DNA of 33,724 nucleotides, taken from Cyclobacteriaceae bacterium (GTDB taxonomy: Bacteria > Bacteroidota > Bacteroidia > Cytophagales > Cyclobacteriaceae). The position numbers and the translations under genes are program-made. Within the stretch, counting starts at the first letter, position 1. Every line of letters begins with the position of its first letter. The notes under the pieces were generated by a model. That model ran no database searches, was not told where the DNA came from, and worked only from the letters and a program-made list of their open reading frames with translations. This document shows, piece by piece, positions 24,128-32,488 of the stretch. The stretch spans positions 1-33,724 of the forward strand of contig JAMOMJ010000301.1 of NCBI GenBank assembly GCA_027067135.1, read 5' to 3'.

Positions 24128-24221
24128 AATATATATATGAAAGAATTAGCTAAAATAGAAATTATAGCGCAATGAATGGCTATAAAACTGATAGTTTAGC
24201 TGTTACTGTTAACATAAGAGC

Positions 24222-25019
24222 CTATTTTCTCAGCACTCTTTTAATTAGCTGTAGCTTGTGAGTTAATGAATTATTTACCACCAAATGAATTCCCTGATCG
24301 GAAATATCATCAATACGAACTTGGCCACTGGCATGGATTATTTTACTATTTGACAATAGCATGCCAACGTGGGTAATCTTAGTTTTGGTTCCAAAATAGC
24401 ACAAATCACCAGGAATAGCATCGGTTAAGTTATCCACCTTAGTACCGAGCAGGGCTTGCTCGCTGGCGTCTCTGCTTAATTTGTAACCTGCAATTTTAAA
24501 CACCATTTGAATAAAACCTGAGCAGTCCACACCAAAGGGTGTTTTGCCGCCCCATACATAGGGTGCATTTAAATATTTAAGCGCTATCTGTTTTACAAAT
24601 TCAAAGCCCATCGAATTGCCCATATTATGAGACTCCCCATTAAATGCCAGTTGTTCCTCCATATCAAAAAGTTCCATGGAGGAAATAGGAAGTATGCTGC
24701 CTATTAATATTTGAATAGGGCTTTTATTATAAAGAAGGCTGCCGGTTATATCGGTACAAATTTTAAAATTTACATCGTTAAGGTGGTTAAAATATGTATC
24801 AGATATCGGATAATGCTGTTTAGCATCGATCCAACCAAGGTACTCATCAAAATTAATTTCGATCTTAAGCCAACGACCTTCGTTCATCGATTCTAATACG
24901 GTGTAATGATCTCCAAATAGCAATTGAGTAACCATTTCAGATTCCTCTGAAGGATATGACCGTACAGGAACAATGGCTAATCGGCAAACGCCTTTATTAT
25001 CTTTTTCTTCTACCTTCAA
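24222..25019 (-). CDS. NlpC/P60 (C40) peptidase with SH3-like N-terminus
   Basis: The C-terminal NlpC/P60 domain has the catalytic cysteine C166 in GVDCSGFIQMVF, a histidine at H217 in THVGMLL, and H229 in KIIHASGQVRID. The N-terminal 100 residues look like bacterial SH3 domains (SEMVTQLLFGDHYTVLE, RWLKIEINFDEYLGWI). The overall 265-residue layout resembles YkfC-type gamma-D-glutamyl-diamino-acid endopeptidases acting on cell-wall peptides. No signal peptide is visible, so it may act on recycled muropeptides in the cytoplasm; that is inference. It lies 3 nt after smpB on the same strand, ending the tsaD operon. Confidence 0.9.
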   Translation of the reverse strand: MKVEEKDNKGVCRLAIVPVRSYPSEESEMVTQLLFGDHYTVLESMNEGRWLKIEINFDEYLGWIDAKQHYPISDTYFNHLNDVNFKICTDITGSLLYNKSPIQILIGSILPISSMELFDMEEQLAFNGESHNMGNSMGFEFVKQIALKYLNAPYVWGGKTPFGVDCSGFIQMVFKIAGYKLSRDASEQALLGTKVDNLTDAIPGDLCYFGTKTKITHVGMLLSNSKIIHASGQVRIDDISDQGIHLVVNNSLTHKLQLIKRVLRK

Positions 25020-25022
25020 TTA

Positions 25023-25487
25023 TTAGTATTTAATTCTTTCTAAGTCTCTTTTAACATCCTTTTCTTTGATGGAATCTCGCTTATCGTGCAATTTTTTACC
25101 TTTTCCTAAAGCAATTTCCAATTTAGCAAATCCTCGGCTCGAAAGAAACAATCGAGTCGGAATTAATGTTAATCCTTTCTCAGAAATTTTCTTATGGATT
25201 TTGGTGAGCTCTGATTTGTTCAATAGTAATTTTCGCTGTCTTGTAATGGTATGATTAAAATGTGTCCCTTGTTTATACTGGCTTATATGAATATTATAAA
25301 CAAATAATTCTCCTCTATGAAATGCACAATACCCATCCTTTAATACCACTTTCCCTTCCCTGATAGATTTTATTTCAGTGCCTTGCAGTACCATTCCTGC
25401 TACATATTTGTCCAGCAGTTCATATTCATACGAAGCTTGTTTGTTTCGTATATTAATCGAGTTTGAAAATCTATCTTTTTTTGCCAT
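25023..25487 (-). CDS. smpB: SsrA-binding protein
   Basis: SmpB binds tmRNA and delivers it to stalled ribosomes for trans-translation. The core is standard: IRNKQASYEYELLDKYVAGMVLQGTEIKSIREGKVVLKDGY, then ELFVYNIHISQYKQGTHFNH and RQRKLLLNKSEL, and the C-terminal tail GKGKKLHDKRDSIKEKDVKRDLER. At 154 residues it is full-length. Its ATG overlaps the stop of the upstream thioesterase gene by one base (TAATG), so translation is coupled. The tmRNA gene itself was not seen in this window. Confidence 0.97.
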   Translation of the reverse strand: MAKKDRFSNSINIRNKQASYEYELLDKYVAGMVLQGTEIKSIREGKVVLKDGYCAFHRGELFVYNIHISQYKQGTHFNHTITRQRKLLLNKSELTKIHKKISEKGLTLIPTRLFLSSRGFAKLEIALGKGKKLHDKRDSIKEKDVKRDLERIKY

Positions 25488-25891
25488 TATTTTTTAGGAT
25501 CAGCTAAGCTAGAAAAAATCTCTTTGATTCTATCTTTTTTTAATAATTTTTGCCCGGTTTGGGCTTTTGCAACCACTCTGTTTTTACAACTTACCAGTAC
25601 ATCACAAATCAATTTATTTCCATCAATTGATTTTACCGTAGCTTCGAATAAAAGTTCTTCGTTAATAAAAGCCGGTGATTTATGGTCAATATGGAGCATA
25701 GTACCAATTCCTTCTTCTTCATCGTTTTTAATCTCTAGTATAAATAAGCGACTGCTCCACTCAATGTATTTTGCTAATGCAAATGTGCTACATACCTTAT
25801 GCACAGTACCAGCATTGAATTTGGCAAAGTCATCATTACAAACAATATGTTTGAATATTCTTTTGTCTCCTATAATAAGCCTATTATTCAT
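25487..25891 (-). CDS. FlK-like hotdog thioesterase family protein
   Basis: The 134-residue product fits the hotdog fold of fluoroacetyl-CoA thioesterase-like proteins. Candidate catalytic residues align with that family's Thr/Glu/His set: S35/T36 and E44 in CSTFALAKYIEWSSR, and H70 in GTMLHIDHKSPAF. The middle strand ELLFEATVKSIDGNKLICDVLV and the tail VAKAQTGQKLL are typical. It probably hydrolyses a small acyl-CoA; the natural substrate is unknown and fluoroacetate is unlikely. It lies 7 nt after tsaD and overlaps smpB by one base. Confidence 0.85.
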   Translation of the reverse strand: MNNRLIIGDKRIFKHIVCNDDFAKFNAGTVHKVCSTFALAKYIEWSSRLFILEIKNDEEEGIGTMLHIDHKSPAFINEELLFEATVKSIDGNKLICDVLVSCKNRVVAKAQTGQKLLKKDRIKEIFSSLADPKK

Positions 25892-25898
25892 TACGCAA

Positions 25899-26915
25899 TT
25901 ATGATTTTACCCCAATTGGCATCCTTGCCATTGGCCCAACTTCAAGCCCAACAAATTCTTTTGCTAAATATTTAAAATGTGCTGCTATGGCAATCATACC
26001 TGCGTTATCTGTGCAGTATTGAAAATCAGGCACATATACATTCCATCTTTTCTCTTCTTTCATATTTTCTAAAGCCTTGCGCAATCCTGAATTAGCAGAT
26101 ACACCTCCTGCAATGGCAATTTCTTTTATGTTATGCTCTCTGGCTGCTCGCTTTAGCTTATTCATTAGCATTTTTATCAATGCAAACTGGATACTGGCAG
26201 CCAAATCGTTTATATTATTTTTAATAAAGTCAGGATCTTTCTTTAGCTCATCTCTTAAAAAATAAAGAATGGCCGTTTTAATTCCACTAAAAGAATAATC
26301 CAAACCAGGCATAGAAGTGTTAGGAAACTCAAATTTAGTTGGATCACCCAATTTGGCATATTTATCAATCAATGGCCCTCCCGGATAAGTAAGCCCAAGC
26401 ATTTTGGCTGCTTTATCAAAGGCCTCTCCTACGGCATCGTCTTTTGTTTGGCCAATTACCTCCAAATTAGTGTAATCTTTTACCAACACCAGTTGAGTAT
26501 GGCCGCCACTAACGGTAAGGCATATAAACGGAAACTTTGGTTTAGGATCATCAATAAAATGTGCTAGAATATGTGCTTGCATATGGTTTACATCAATTAA
26601 AGGTATATCCAAAGCTAAAGCCATTGATTTGGCAAATGATGTACCTACTAATAAGGCCCCTAGCAATCCAGGCCCTCTCGTAAACGCTATGGCACTTAGC
26701 TCACTTGATAAAACACCTGCTTCTTTCATAGCCTTGTCCACCACAGGCACTATGCTTTGTTGGTGGGCTCTGGATGCTAATTCTGGCACCACTCCTCCAT
26801 ATTCTTGATGAACAGATTGCGTAGCCACTACATTATTTAGAACTTTGCCATCTTTAATTACAGATGCCGAAGTTTCGTCACAAGAAGATTCAATTGCAAG
26901 AATTATAATGGCCAT
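25899..26915 (-). CDS. tsaD: tRNA N6-threonylcarbamoyladenosine transferase TsaD
   Basis: TsaD transfers the threonylcarbamoyl group to A37 of ANN-decoding tRNAs. The ASKHA fold motifs are clear: ILAIESSCDETSASVI at the N-terminus, GPGLLGALLVGTSFAK, the metal-binding pair H111 and H115 in NHMQAHILAHF, VSGGHTQLVLV, and AIAGGVSANSGLRKAL with YCTDNAGMIA near the end. The 338-residue length is standard. It is the first gene of the operon tsaD-thioesterase-smpB-C40, divergent from tamB across an 83-bp gap. Confidence 0.97.
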   Translation of the reverse strand: MAIIILAIESSCDETSASVIKDGKVLNNVVATQSVHQEYGGVVPELASRAHQQSIVPVVDKAMKEAGVLSSELSAIAFTRGPGLLGALLVGTSFAKSMALALDIPLIDVNHMQAHILAHFIDDPKPKFPFICLTVSGGHTQLVLVKDYTNLEVIGQTKDDAVGEAFDKAAKMLGLTYPGGPLIDKYAKLGDPTKFEFPNTSMPGLDYSFSGIKTAILYFLRDELKKDPDFIKNNINDLAASIQFALIKMLMNKLKRAAREHNIKEIAIAGGVSANSGLRKALENMKEEKRWNVYVPDFQYCTDNAGMIAIAAHFKYLAKEFVGLEVGPMARMPIGVKS

Positions 26916-26929
26916 ATAGGGCTGCTATT

Positions 26930-26937
26930 TATTTTTG
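26930..26937 (+). promoter_or_regulatory. -7 promoter box upstream of tamB
   Basis: TATTTTTG matches TAnnTTTG and is followed by TACTTACT, the same arrangement as before the BASS gene at 12250. It lies 61 nt before the tamB start. No -33 TTG is visible at the expected distance. Confidence 0.4.
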
Positions 26938-26998
26938 TACTTACTTGGTGGCAAAGTTTACAGTTTAATCATTCTAATGATAATTTTCTGGTAATATT

Positions 26999-29900
26999 TT
27001 GAAAGATAAAAATAAAATAAGGTTAAAAAATCTATCTATACAGGTGGTTGCCATTTTGGTAATTAACATTTTGGTTATTTTATCTTTTTTCCAATTATCA
27101 AGTGTTCAAACTTATTTAGGAAGAATGCTTACCAACAGTATTAGCAAAAAAGTTGGATATGAAATAACGATTGACAAGGTAGATATTGAATGGCTTGATA
27201 AAGCTATTCTAGAACATGTAAAGGTGAAAGATCTGGCTAAAAATGAGATGATTAATATTGACCAGGTTTTTATTAATTACAGATTTTCTTCATTAATTGG
27301 CGATCGAGCAAACATTATTGACCAAATTGTGCTACACAAACCCAATGTGCAACTTAGCTTATCGGATAGCTCCCCTTTAAACATCACTTCGTTTATAACT
27401 GCTCTAAAAAAGAGGTATGCCCCTAAAAGGAAAAATAAGGCTAAACCATTTATTATTAGTGAAATTATATTAGAACAAGGAACGTTTACCTATGACCACC
27501 AAAATAGAAAATCGTTAGCGAACAGATTCGATTATAACCATTTTGGTTTAGATTCGATTAATATGCAGGCCTCAAAGCTTTATGTAGTAGCCGATACATT
27601 TGGTTTAAGTGTCCAAAGTCTTTCGGCCTTTGAAACATCCACTCAATTACCCATACATTCCTTTACTACAAATTATGAGGTAAGTAATGCTCAAATGAAA
27701 TTTGAAAAGCTACACTTTGCTCTGGGAAATAGCATAATCAACGACTCTATCGTATTTGAGTATAACTCCATGGCAGATTTAAGCCATTTTACTGAAAAAG
27801 TGTACATTCTAGCTCGTTTTAAGGAGTTGAAACTTTCAACCCAAGACTTAAAGTATTTTTCTCCTTATTTTAATTCTATTTATGACACAATTTTTCTAAA
27901 AGGAAACTTAAAAGGTCGATTAAATAAATTTGATCTTAAAGAAATTTTCCTGCAGTTTGGGACAAATAGTAGCTTAGTCGGAAAGGCTTATTTCGAAGGG
28001 CTTCCTGATATTTATAATACATTTATTGATTTAAAATTAAAAAACTCGAAGGTTTATAAGCCAGATCTTTCAATCTACATTCCTTCAGAATCATTTAATA
28101 AGTTCTATCCTTTTGATTCAGCAAAAGTTAAGGGTACGTTTACAGGATACCCCAAAGACTTTGTTTCTAAAGCTTCTATTAAAACGAGTATCGGCCATAT
28201 TCATACCGATTTGAATTTGAAGTTAGCAAACGATCCGGCTCTTTCTAAGTACAGCGGAGCCATTAAGTTAGATAAATTTGATCTAGGAAAGCTATTCAAT
28301 GCAGAATCAATTTTAGGGAAGACAAGTTTATCAGGCAAAATCAAGGGCAAAGGGATGACAAAATCTAGTGCGAACTTTAACCTCGAAAGTAGCATAGATG
28401 AAGTGGATTTATATAAGTATAACTACACCAACATTGTTACCAACGCCCATTTTTCGCAAGAATTATTTGATGGTTCATTGAAGATCAATGATCCAAATTT
28501 GCAATTTCAGACCACGGGCATTATCGATCTTAGAGCTACTAAAAAAATAATTCAGCTTGAGGGTGAATTGAAAAATGCACAGCTAAATGCGCTGCATATC
28601 AGATCAGATACTTCTTCTATTTCGGCAAAATTTAATGTGAATGCCAGAGGGCTATCAATAGACAGTATTATAGGAACACTTCATGTTGCAGAGCTTAAAG
28701 CTACCAATAATGAACAATCCTATCAAGTAAATAACCTCGAATTAATTTCAGAAATAAAGAACTCGGAACGTGTTATCGTGTTGTACTCCGATCGCGTAAA
28801 AATGAAGTTAGCAGGTAGCTTTAATTTAACTACTGCATATAAGGATATCTTTTATCTGTGGAAAAAACATAGGATAAAGTTTAGAAACCAAACAGATGAA
28901 ATAGACAGATTTTATAAAGAATCGACTTATGAGCCACACATTTCAAACATTGATTATGAAATTGAACTACAGAATATAAACCCATTAGTAAACCTTTTTG
29001 ATCCTTTAATTTACCTATCTCAAAATACTTTTATTAAGGGCAGCTTGGTAACAAGCAAACAACTGAGCGTGCTAAAGATGAATTTTAAGAACGACACTAT
29101 TATTTATGATAATAATTCTTTGATAAACAATAATATAAACATATTCACGCAAAGTTTTCCTGATAAAAATAAAGTGAGTGGTCAATTTAGTATTGACTCA
29201 GAAACTCAGGTATTAAGGAGTGGTTCTTCATTAGATAGTTTAGCTATACACTCACAATGGGCCGCAGATTCATTAAATTTTGACATACACATACGGCAGC
29301 AAGCTGAACATAACGTAAACAAAGTAGAAGGTATTTTTCGATTTAATTCTGATACTACTTTATTGCGCTTTGGTAACTCGCAAATTCAAGTACTTGAACA
29401 AACTTGGAATATTAGAGAAAACAATTTAATTACATTTACCAAAGATAACCTTAGGTTATCAAATATGAGTATTAAAAGTGGTACTCAATCAATAAGCGCA
29501 TCTGGGTCTATTTCAAAATTTAATAACAAACCAGTAATAATAAAGATTAGAAGTGTAAATATGAATAATCTCAACCCTCTTATAACCAATAAATTAGAAG
29601 GCATGATTAGTGGTTCAGCCAAGGTGTCAAATATATTTAGCACACCTTTAATAGAAACTGACTTCATCATCGACAGCCTAAGAGTTGATGGCTATTATTT
29701 TGGTAATATCGAAGGTGTGAGTAATTGGAATCAGTTCGACAATCAGTTTGACGTTAACTTTTTTGTGGACAGGAAGAGTGTTAAACTTTTAAATATCACA
29801 GGAGCCTATAAACCATTAGGTGATAATAATGCGTTGATGTTAGATGCCCAACTAATAAATACAGATTTGAGATTAGTTGAGCCATTTACAAAGCTTTTTA

Positions 29901-31519
29901 CAGATATTGAAGGAACCGTTTCTGGTAATGTAAAAATTACAGGTGCTTTGTTTAAGCCTATTTTAAAAGGAAGTGGTCGTATTAATGATGCATCTATTAC
30001 CGTTGACTACTTAAAATCAAAATTATACGCACAGGGTAATTGGCAGCTCGACTCAAGCTTAATATCACTTAATAATGTGGCAATTAAAGATGATAATATT
30101 GGTACAGGCCTGCTTAATGCCAATTTTTATCACAGCAATTTCAAGTCGTTCTCAATGGATTTAAAAGCTGATTTTGATAATCTAAAAGTGCTCAATACCC
30201 TTGCAAAAAACAATGATTATTTTTATGGAACAGCCATTGGAAGTGGTAATTTATCAATAACAGGGTCATTTAGCAATTTGGTTATTAGCACCAGAGCCAA
30301 AACTGAAAAAGGTACCAAATTTTATATTCCACTAAGTGATAGCAAATCAGGAGCCAAGCAAGAAGATTTTATTTCATTTTCGAACTTTACAAGCGAGGAT
30401 GAAACTACCACCGTTGCAATTGAAGATAAAATAAACTTAAAAAATGTTACAGTTAACTTGGATATTGAAGTAACGCCCGATGCCTATGCAGAAATTATTT
30501 TTGACCTAACTGCAGGAGATATTATCCGTGGTAAAGGGAAAGGAAATTTAAGTTTAGGAGTAGATACAAAAGGTGAATTTACGGTTTTGGGAGAATACGA
30601 GTTTACAGAAGGTGCCTATAATTTTACTATGTATAATATTGTAAATAAGGAGTTTAAGATTAATCCTAAAAGTAAAATTACATTTTCAGGCGACCCCTAT
30701 TTGGCCACTATGGAGATTGATGCAGATTATAAAGTAAATACTTCACTTGCTCCCATTATTGATACAGTTTACCAAGATTTACCCGAGCTAAAACGAATTT
30801 ATCCTACCAAAGTACTACTTGATTTAAACGGCCCTCTCCTATCTCCAGATATTGATTTTGATATTATTATAGAAGATTATCCTCGATCGAATGTAAATAT
30901 TGATACGGAGGTAAGAGCATTCTTAAACAAGATTAAAAATGATGAGCAAGAAATGAATCGGCAAGTTTTTAGTCTATTGGTTTTTAGAAAATTCTCCCCT
31001 CCAAACTCATTCTCAACTGGTGGAACTTTAGGTAGCAGTGTTTCCGAGTTTGTCTCTAACCAGTTGAGCTATTGGATTAGCCAGGTGGATGAAAATTTAA
31101 CCATTGATTTAGATTTAGGTGAATTAGATGCCGATGCACTCAAAACATTTCAACTTAGGGTTTCCTATGCCTTTATGGATGGAAAACTAATTATTACTCG
31201 CGATGGTGGGTTTACAGATCAAAACCAAGAAGCAACATTATCGAGTATTACTGGCGATTGGACAGTAGAGTACCTTCTATCGCAAGATGGTAAACTGAGA
31301 ATTAAAATTTTTAAAAGAACAAATTATGACCAACTATCTGCCTCTACAGGAAATAATGACGAGTTAATAACAGGAGGATTTAGCTTATTATATACAACTA
31401 GCTTTGACCATATTAAAGACCTCTTTAATAAGAATAAAAGTAAGAAATCGTCTAGCCCGCCCAAGAATAATTCAGGCAAGGAGGCTATAAAGCCTGATGA
31501 AGATGAAAATATCCCCTAA
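26999..31519 (+). CDS. tamB: TamB-like translocation/assembly module, AsmA-like bridge protein
   Basis: At 1506 residues with one N-terminal membrane helix (LSIQVVAILVINILVILSFF) and a very long beta-rich periplasmic body, this fits TamB, which bridges the inner and outer membranes and helps lipid transport and OMP assembly. The C-terminal DUF490 domain is recognisable: DYPRSNVNIDTEVRAFL, then VFRKFSPPNSFSTGG, FVSNQLSYWISQVDENL and DLDLGELDADALKTFQLRVSYAF. The start codon appears to be TTG at 26999; the next in-frame ATG would remove the membrane helix, so TTG is preferred. No tamA is adjacent. A charged tail (KNKSKKSSSPPKNN) ends the protein, unlike the classical E. coli TamB. Confidence 0.9.
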   Translation: MKDKNKIRLKNLSIQVVAILVINILVILSFFQLSSVQTYLGRMLTNSISKKVGYEITIDKVDIEWLDKAILEHVKVKDLAKNEMINIDQVFINYRFSSLIGDRANIIDQIVLHKPNVQLSLSDSSPLNITSFITALKKRYAPKRKNKAKPFIISEIILEQGTFTYDHQNRKSLANRFDYNHFGLDSINMQASKLYVVADTFGLSVQSLSAFETSTQLPIHSFTTNYEVSNAQMKFEKLHFALGNSIINDSIVFEYNSMADLSHFTEKVYILARFKELKLSTQDLKYFSPYFNSIYDTIFLKGNLKGRLNKFDLKEIFLQFGTNSSLVGKAYFEGLPDIYNTFIDLKLKNSKVYKPDLSIYIPSESFNKFYPFDSAKVKGTFTGYPKDFVSKASIKTSIGHIHTDLNLKLANDPALSKYSGAIKLDKFDLGKLFNAESILGKTSLSGKIKGKGMTKSSANFNLESSIDEVDLYKYNYTNIVTNAHFSQELFDGSLKINDPNLQFQTTGIIDLRATKKIIQLEGELKNAQLNALHIRSDTSSISAKFNVNARGLSIDSIIGTLHVAELKATNNEQSYQVNNLELISEIKNSERVIVLYSDRVKMKLAGSFNLTTAYKDIFYLWKKHRIKFRNQTDEIDRFYKESTYEPHISNIDYEIELQNINPLVNLFDPLIYLSQNTFIKGSLVTSKQLSVLKMNFKNDTIIYDNNSLINNNINIFTQSFPDKNKVSGQFSIDSETQVLRSGSSLDSLAIHSQWAADSLNFDIHIRQQAEHNVNKVEGIFRFNSDTTLLRFGNSQIQVLEQTWNIRENNLITFTKDNLRLSNMSIKSGTQSISASGSISKFNNKPVIIKIRSVNMNNLNPLITNKLEGMISGSAKVSNIFSTPLIETDFIIDSLRVDGYYFGNIEGVSNWNQFDNQFDVNFFVDRKSVKLLNITGAYKPLGDNNALMLDAQLINTDLRLVEPFTKLFTDIEGTVSGNVKITGALFKPILKGSGRINDASITVDYLKSKLYAQGNWQLDSSLISLNNVAIKDDNIGTGLLNANFYHSNFKSFSMDLKADFDNLKVLNTLAKNNDYFYGTAIGSGNLSITGSFSNLVISTRAKTEKGTKFYIPLSDSKSGAKQEDFISFSNFTSEDETTTVAIEDKINLKNVTVNLDIEVTPDAYAEIIFDLTAGDIIRGKGKGNLSLGVDTKGEFTVLGEYEFTEGAYNFTMYNIVNKEFKINPKSKITFSGDPYLATMEIDADYKVNTSLAPIIDTVYQDLPELKRIYPTKVLLDLNGPLLSPDIDFDIIIEDYPRSNVNIDTEVRAFLNKIKNDEQEMNRQVFSLLVFRKFSPPNSFSTGGTLGSSVSEFVSNQLSYWISQVDENLTIDLDLGELDADALKTFQLRVSYAFMDGKLIITRDGGFTDQNQEATLSSITGDWTVEYLLSQDGKLRIKIFKRTNYDQLSASTGNNDELITGGFSLLYTTSFDHIKDLFNKNKSKKSSSPPKNNSGKEAIKPDEDENIP

Positions 31520-31557
31520 TATTCGTTAATAATTATTATCTTGAGCAAAATTCTATT

Positions 31558-31944
31558 ATGGAAGTTGTTAAAGTTGTAAAAAAGTATGCAGAGTCAATTG
31601 GAGGTAATTTTTCCACCTATGACGATTCCAAAGTTGCTGTTGTTATTCCAATTGGGCAGCATAGGCATCAAACAGTATTAGCCGAATCCAAAAGCATAAA
31701 TGGTAATTTTTATATTACCCTTACATCTAAAATCAGTAATAAAGAGGCCATCTCCGATGTTGATATTTACGAAAAACAAAAAAACCTTTTATTTGGAAAA
31801 CTGGTTATTGAAAAAGATCATCTTGAAATACGGGCTTATTTAGAAGAAAAAATGTCGGAACAGTTAATTGCTGAAATTTTTAATGAAATAGCTGCCTTTG
31901 CCGACATCTATGAAAAACGATTTACCGGAAAAGATATCTATTAA
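31558..31944 (+). CDS. Small cytoplasmic protein of unknown function
   Basis: The 128-residue product lacks signal peptide and membrane helices. An N-terminal helix (EVVKVVKKYAESIGG) is followed by strands (KVAVVIPIGQHRHQTVLAES, GNFYITLTSKIS, GKLVIEKDHLEIRAYL) and a C-terminal helix (SEQLIAEIFNEIAAFADIYEKRF). The order helix, antiparallel sheet, helix is like YbjN or secretion-chaperone-type folds, but I cannot confirm this. It lies 38 nt after tamB, and the rnpB promoter box begins 7 nt after its stop. Confidence 0.7.
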   Translation: MEVVKVVKKYAESIGGNFSTYDDSKVAVVIPIGQHRHQTVLAESKSINGNFYITLTSKISNKEAISDVDIYEKQKNLLFGKLVIEKDHLEIRAYLEEKMSEQLIAEIFNEIAAFADIYEKRFTGKDIY

Positions 31945-31950
31945 TTTTCT

Positions 31951-31958
31951 TAATTTTG
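31951..31958 (+). promoter_or_regulatory. -7 promoter box for rnpB
   Basis: TAATTTTG matches TAnnTTTG exactly and lies 5 nt before the predicted 5' end of the RNase P RNA. No -33 TTG is visible. Confidence 0.5.
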
Positions 31959-31962
31959 CAGT

Positions 31963-32358
31963 GCAGACCGCCTTATCGACCCGCTAGCTAGCGGGTAGGA
32001 AAGTCCGGGCAACGTAGAGCAACGCACTTCCTAACAGGAAGGCTCTCCGCCAGATGGCGGAGGGACAGATAGTGCAACAGAAAATATACTACTCCTGATT
32101 AATTTTAGGAGCAAAGGTGAAAAGGTGGGGTAAGAGCCTACCGCTTTGATGGCGACATCATTGGCAGTGTAAACCTTGCGTGTTGAAAAATCAAATAGGT
32201 ACTGTCTCCGACACTTGTCGGAGCTAACTTGCTCGGTTAGACTTGCAGTATGGGTAGATTGCTTGATCCCGATAGTGATATCGGGACTAGATAAATGATA
32301 AGGGTCTCGTTCTGATAATTATCGGGATCGGGATACAGAACCCGGCTTACAGGTCTGT
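31963..32358 (+). ncRNA. rnpB: RNase P RNA, bacterial class A
   Basis: The catalytic RNA of RNase P removes tRNA 5' leaders. Conserved blocks occur in order: AGGAAAGTCCGGGC (31997 onward), GGACAGATAGTGCAACAGAAA, GGTGGGGTAAGAGCCTACCG, GGCAGTGTAAACC and, at the 3' end, AGAACCCGGCTTACAGGTCTG. P1 forms from CAGACC (31964-31969) and GGTCTG (32352-32357). Peripheral helices are unusually perfect palindromes: ACCCGCTAGCTAGCGGGT (31979-31996), CTCCGACA/TGTCGGAG (32206-32223) and TCCCGATA/TATCGGGA (32267-32286). Ends are estimated from P1 and are uncertain by a few bases. Confidence 0.95.
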
Positions 32359-32366
32359 TTTTTTTT
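32352..32366 (+). terminator. T-run terminator at the rnpB 3' end
   Basis: Nine consecutive T residues (32358-32366) directly follow the 3' strand of helix P1. No separate hairpin is visible, so P1 itself or another rnpB helix would have to serve as the stem. Confidence 0.4.
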
Positions 32367-32374
32367 ATTGTTGC

Positions 32375-32444
32375 CACTAAGACATAAAGGCACAAAGAAT
32401 CACTAACTTTTTCTATCCTCTTTGTGTACCTTAGCGTTTTAGTG
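32375..32444. repeat. Interspersed inverted repeat between rnpB and the response regulator
   Basis: CACTAAGACATAAAGGCACA and AAG (32375-32397) pair imperfectly with CTTTGTGTACC and TTAGCGTTTTAGTG (32420-32444) around a 22-base spacer. The wording 'CACTAAGGCACAAAG' and its complement is a frequent intergenic repeat in Bacteroidota, from memory. It does not have a T run on either side that would make it a plain terminator. Confidence 0.55.
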
Positions 32445-32447
32445 CCT

Positions 32448-32478
32448 TTGCTACCGCTGTGGCTATTTAATAACTTTT
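32448..32478 (+). promoter_or_regulatory. Putative promoter of the sigma-54-type response regulator
   Basis: TTG (32448-32450) and TAACTTTT (32471-32478) are separated by 20 nt. The latter is a seven-of-eight match to TAnnTTTG, and lies 10 nt before the ATG at 32489. Confidence 0.4.
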
Positions 32479-32488
32479 AATAGAAAAA

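Noticed and set aside
25524-25904. 126-residue plus-strand ORF opposite the thioesterase gene
   Set aside because: Antisense shadow; the minus frame shows hotdog motifs and operon spacing.
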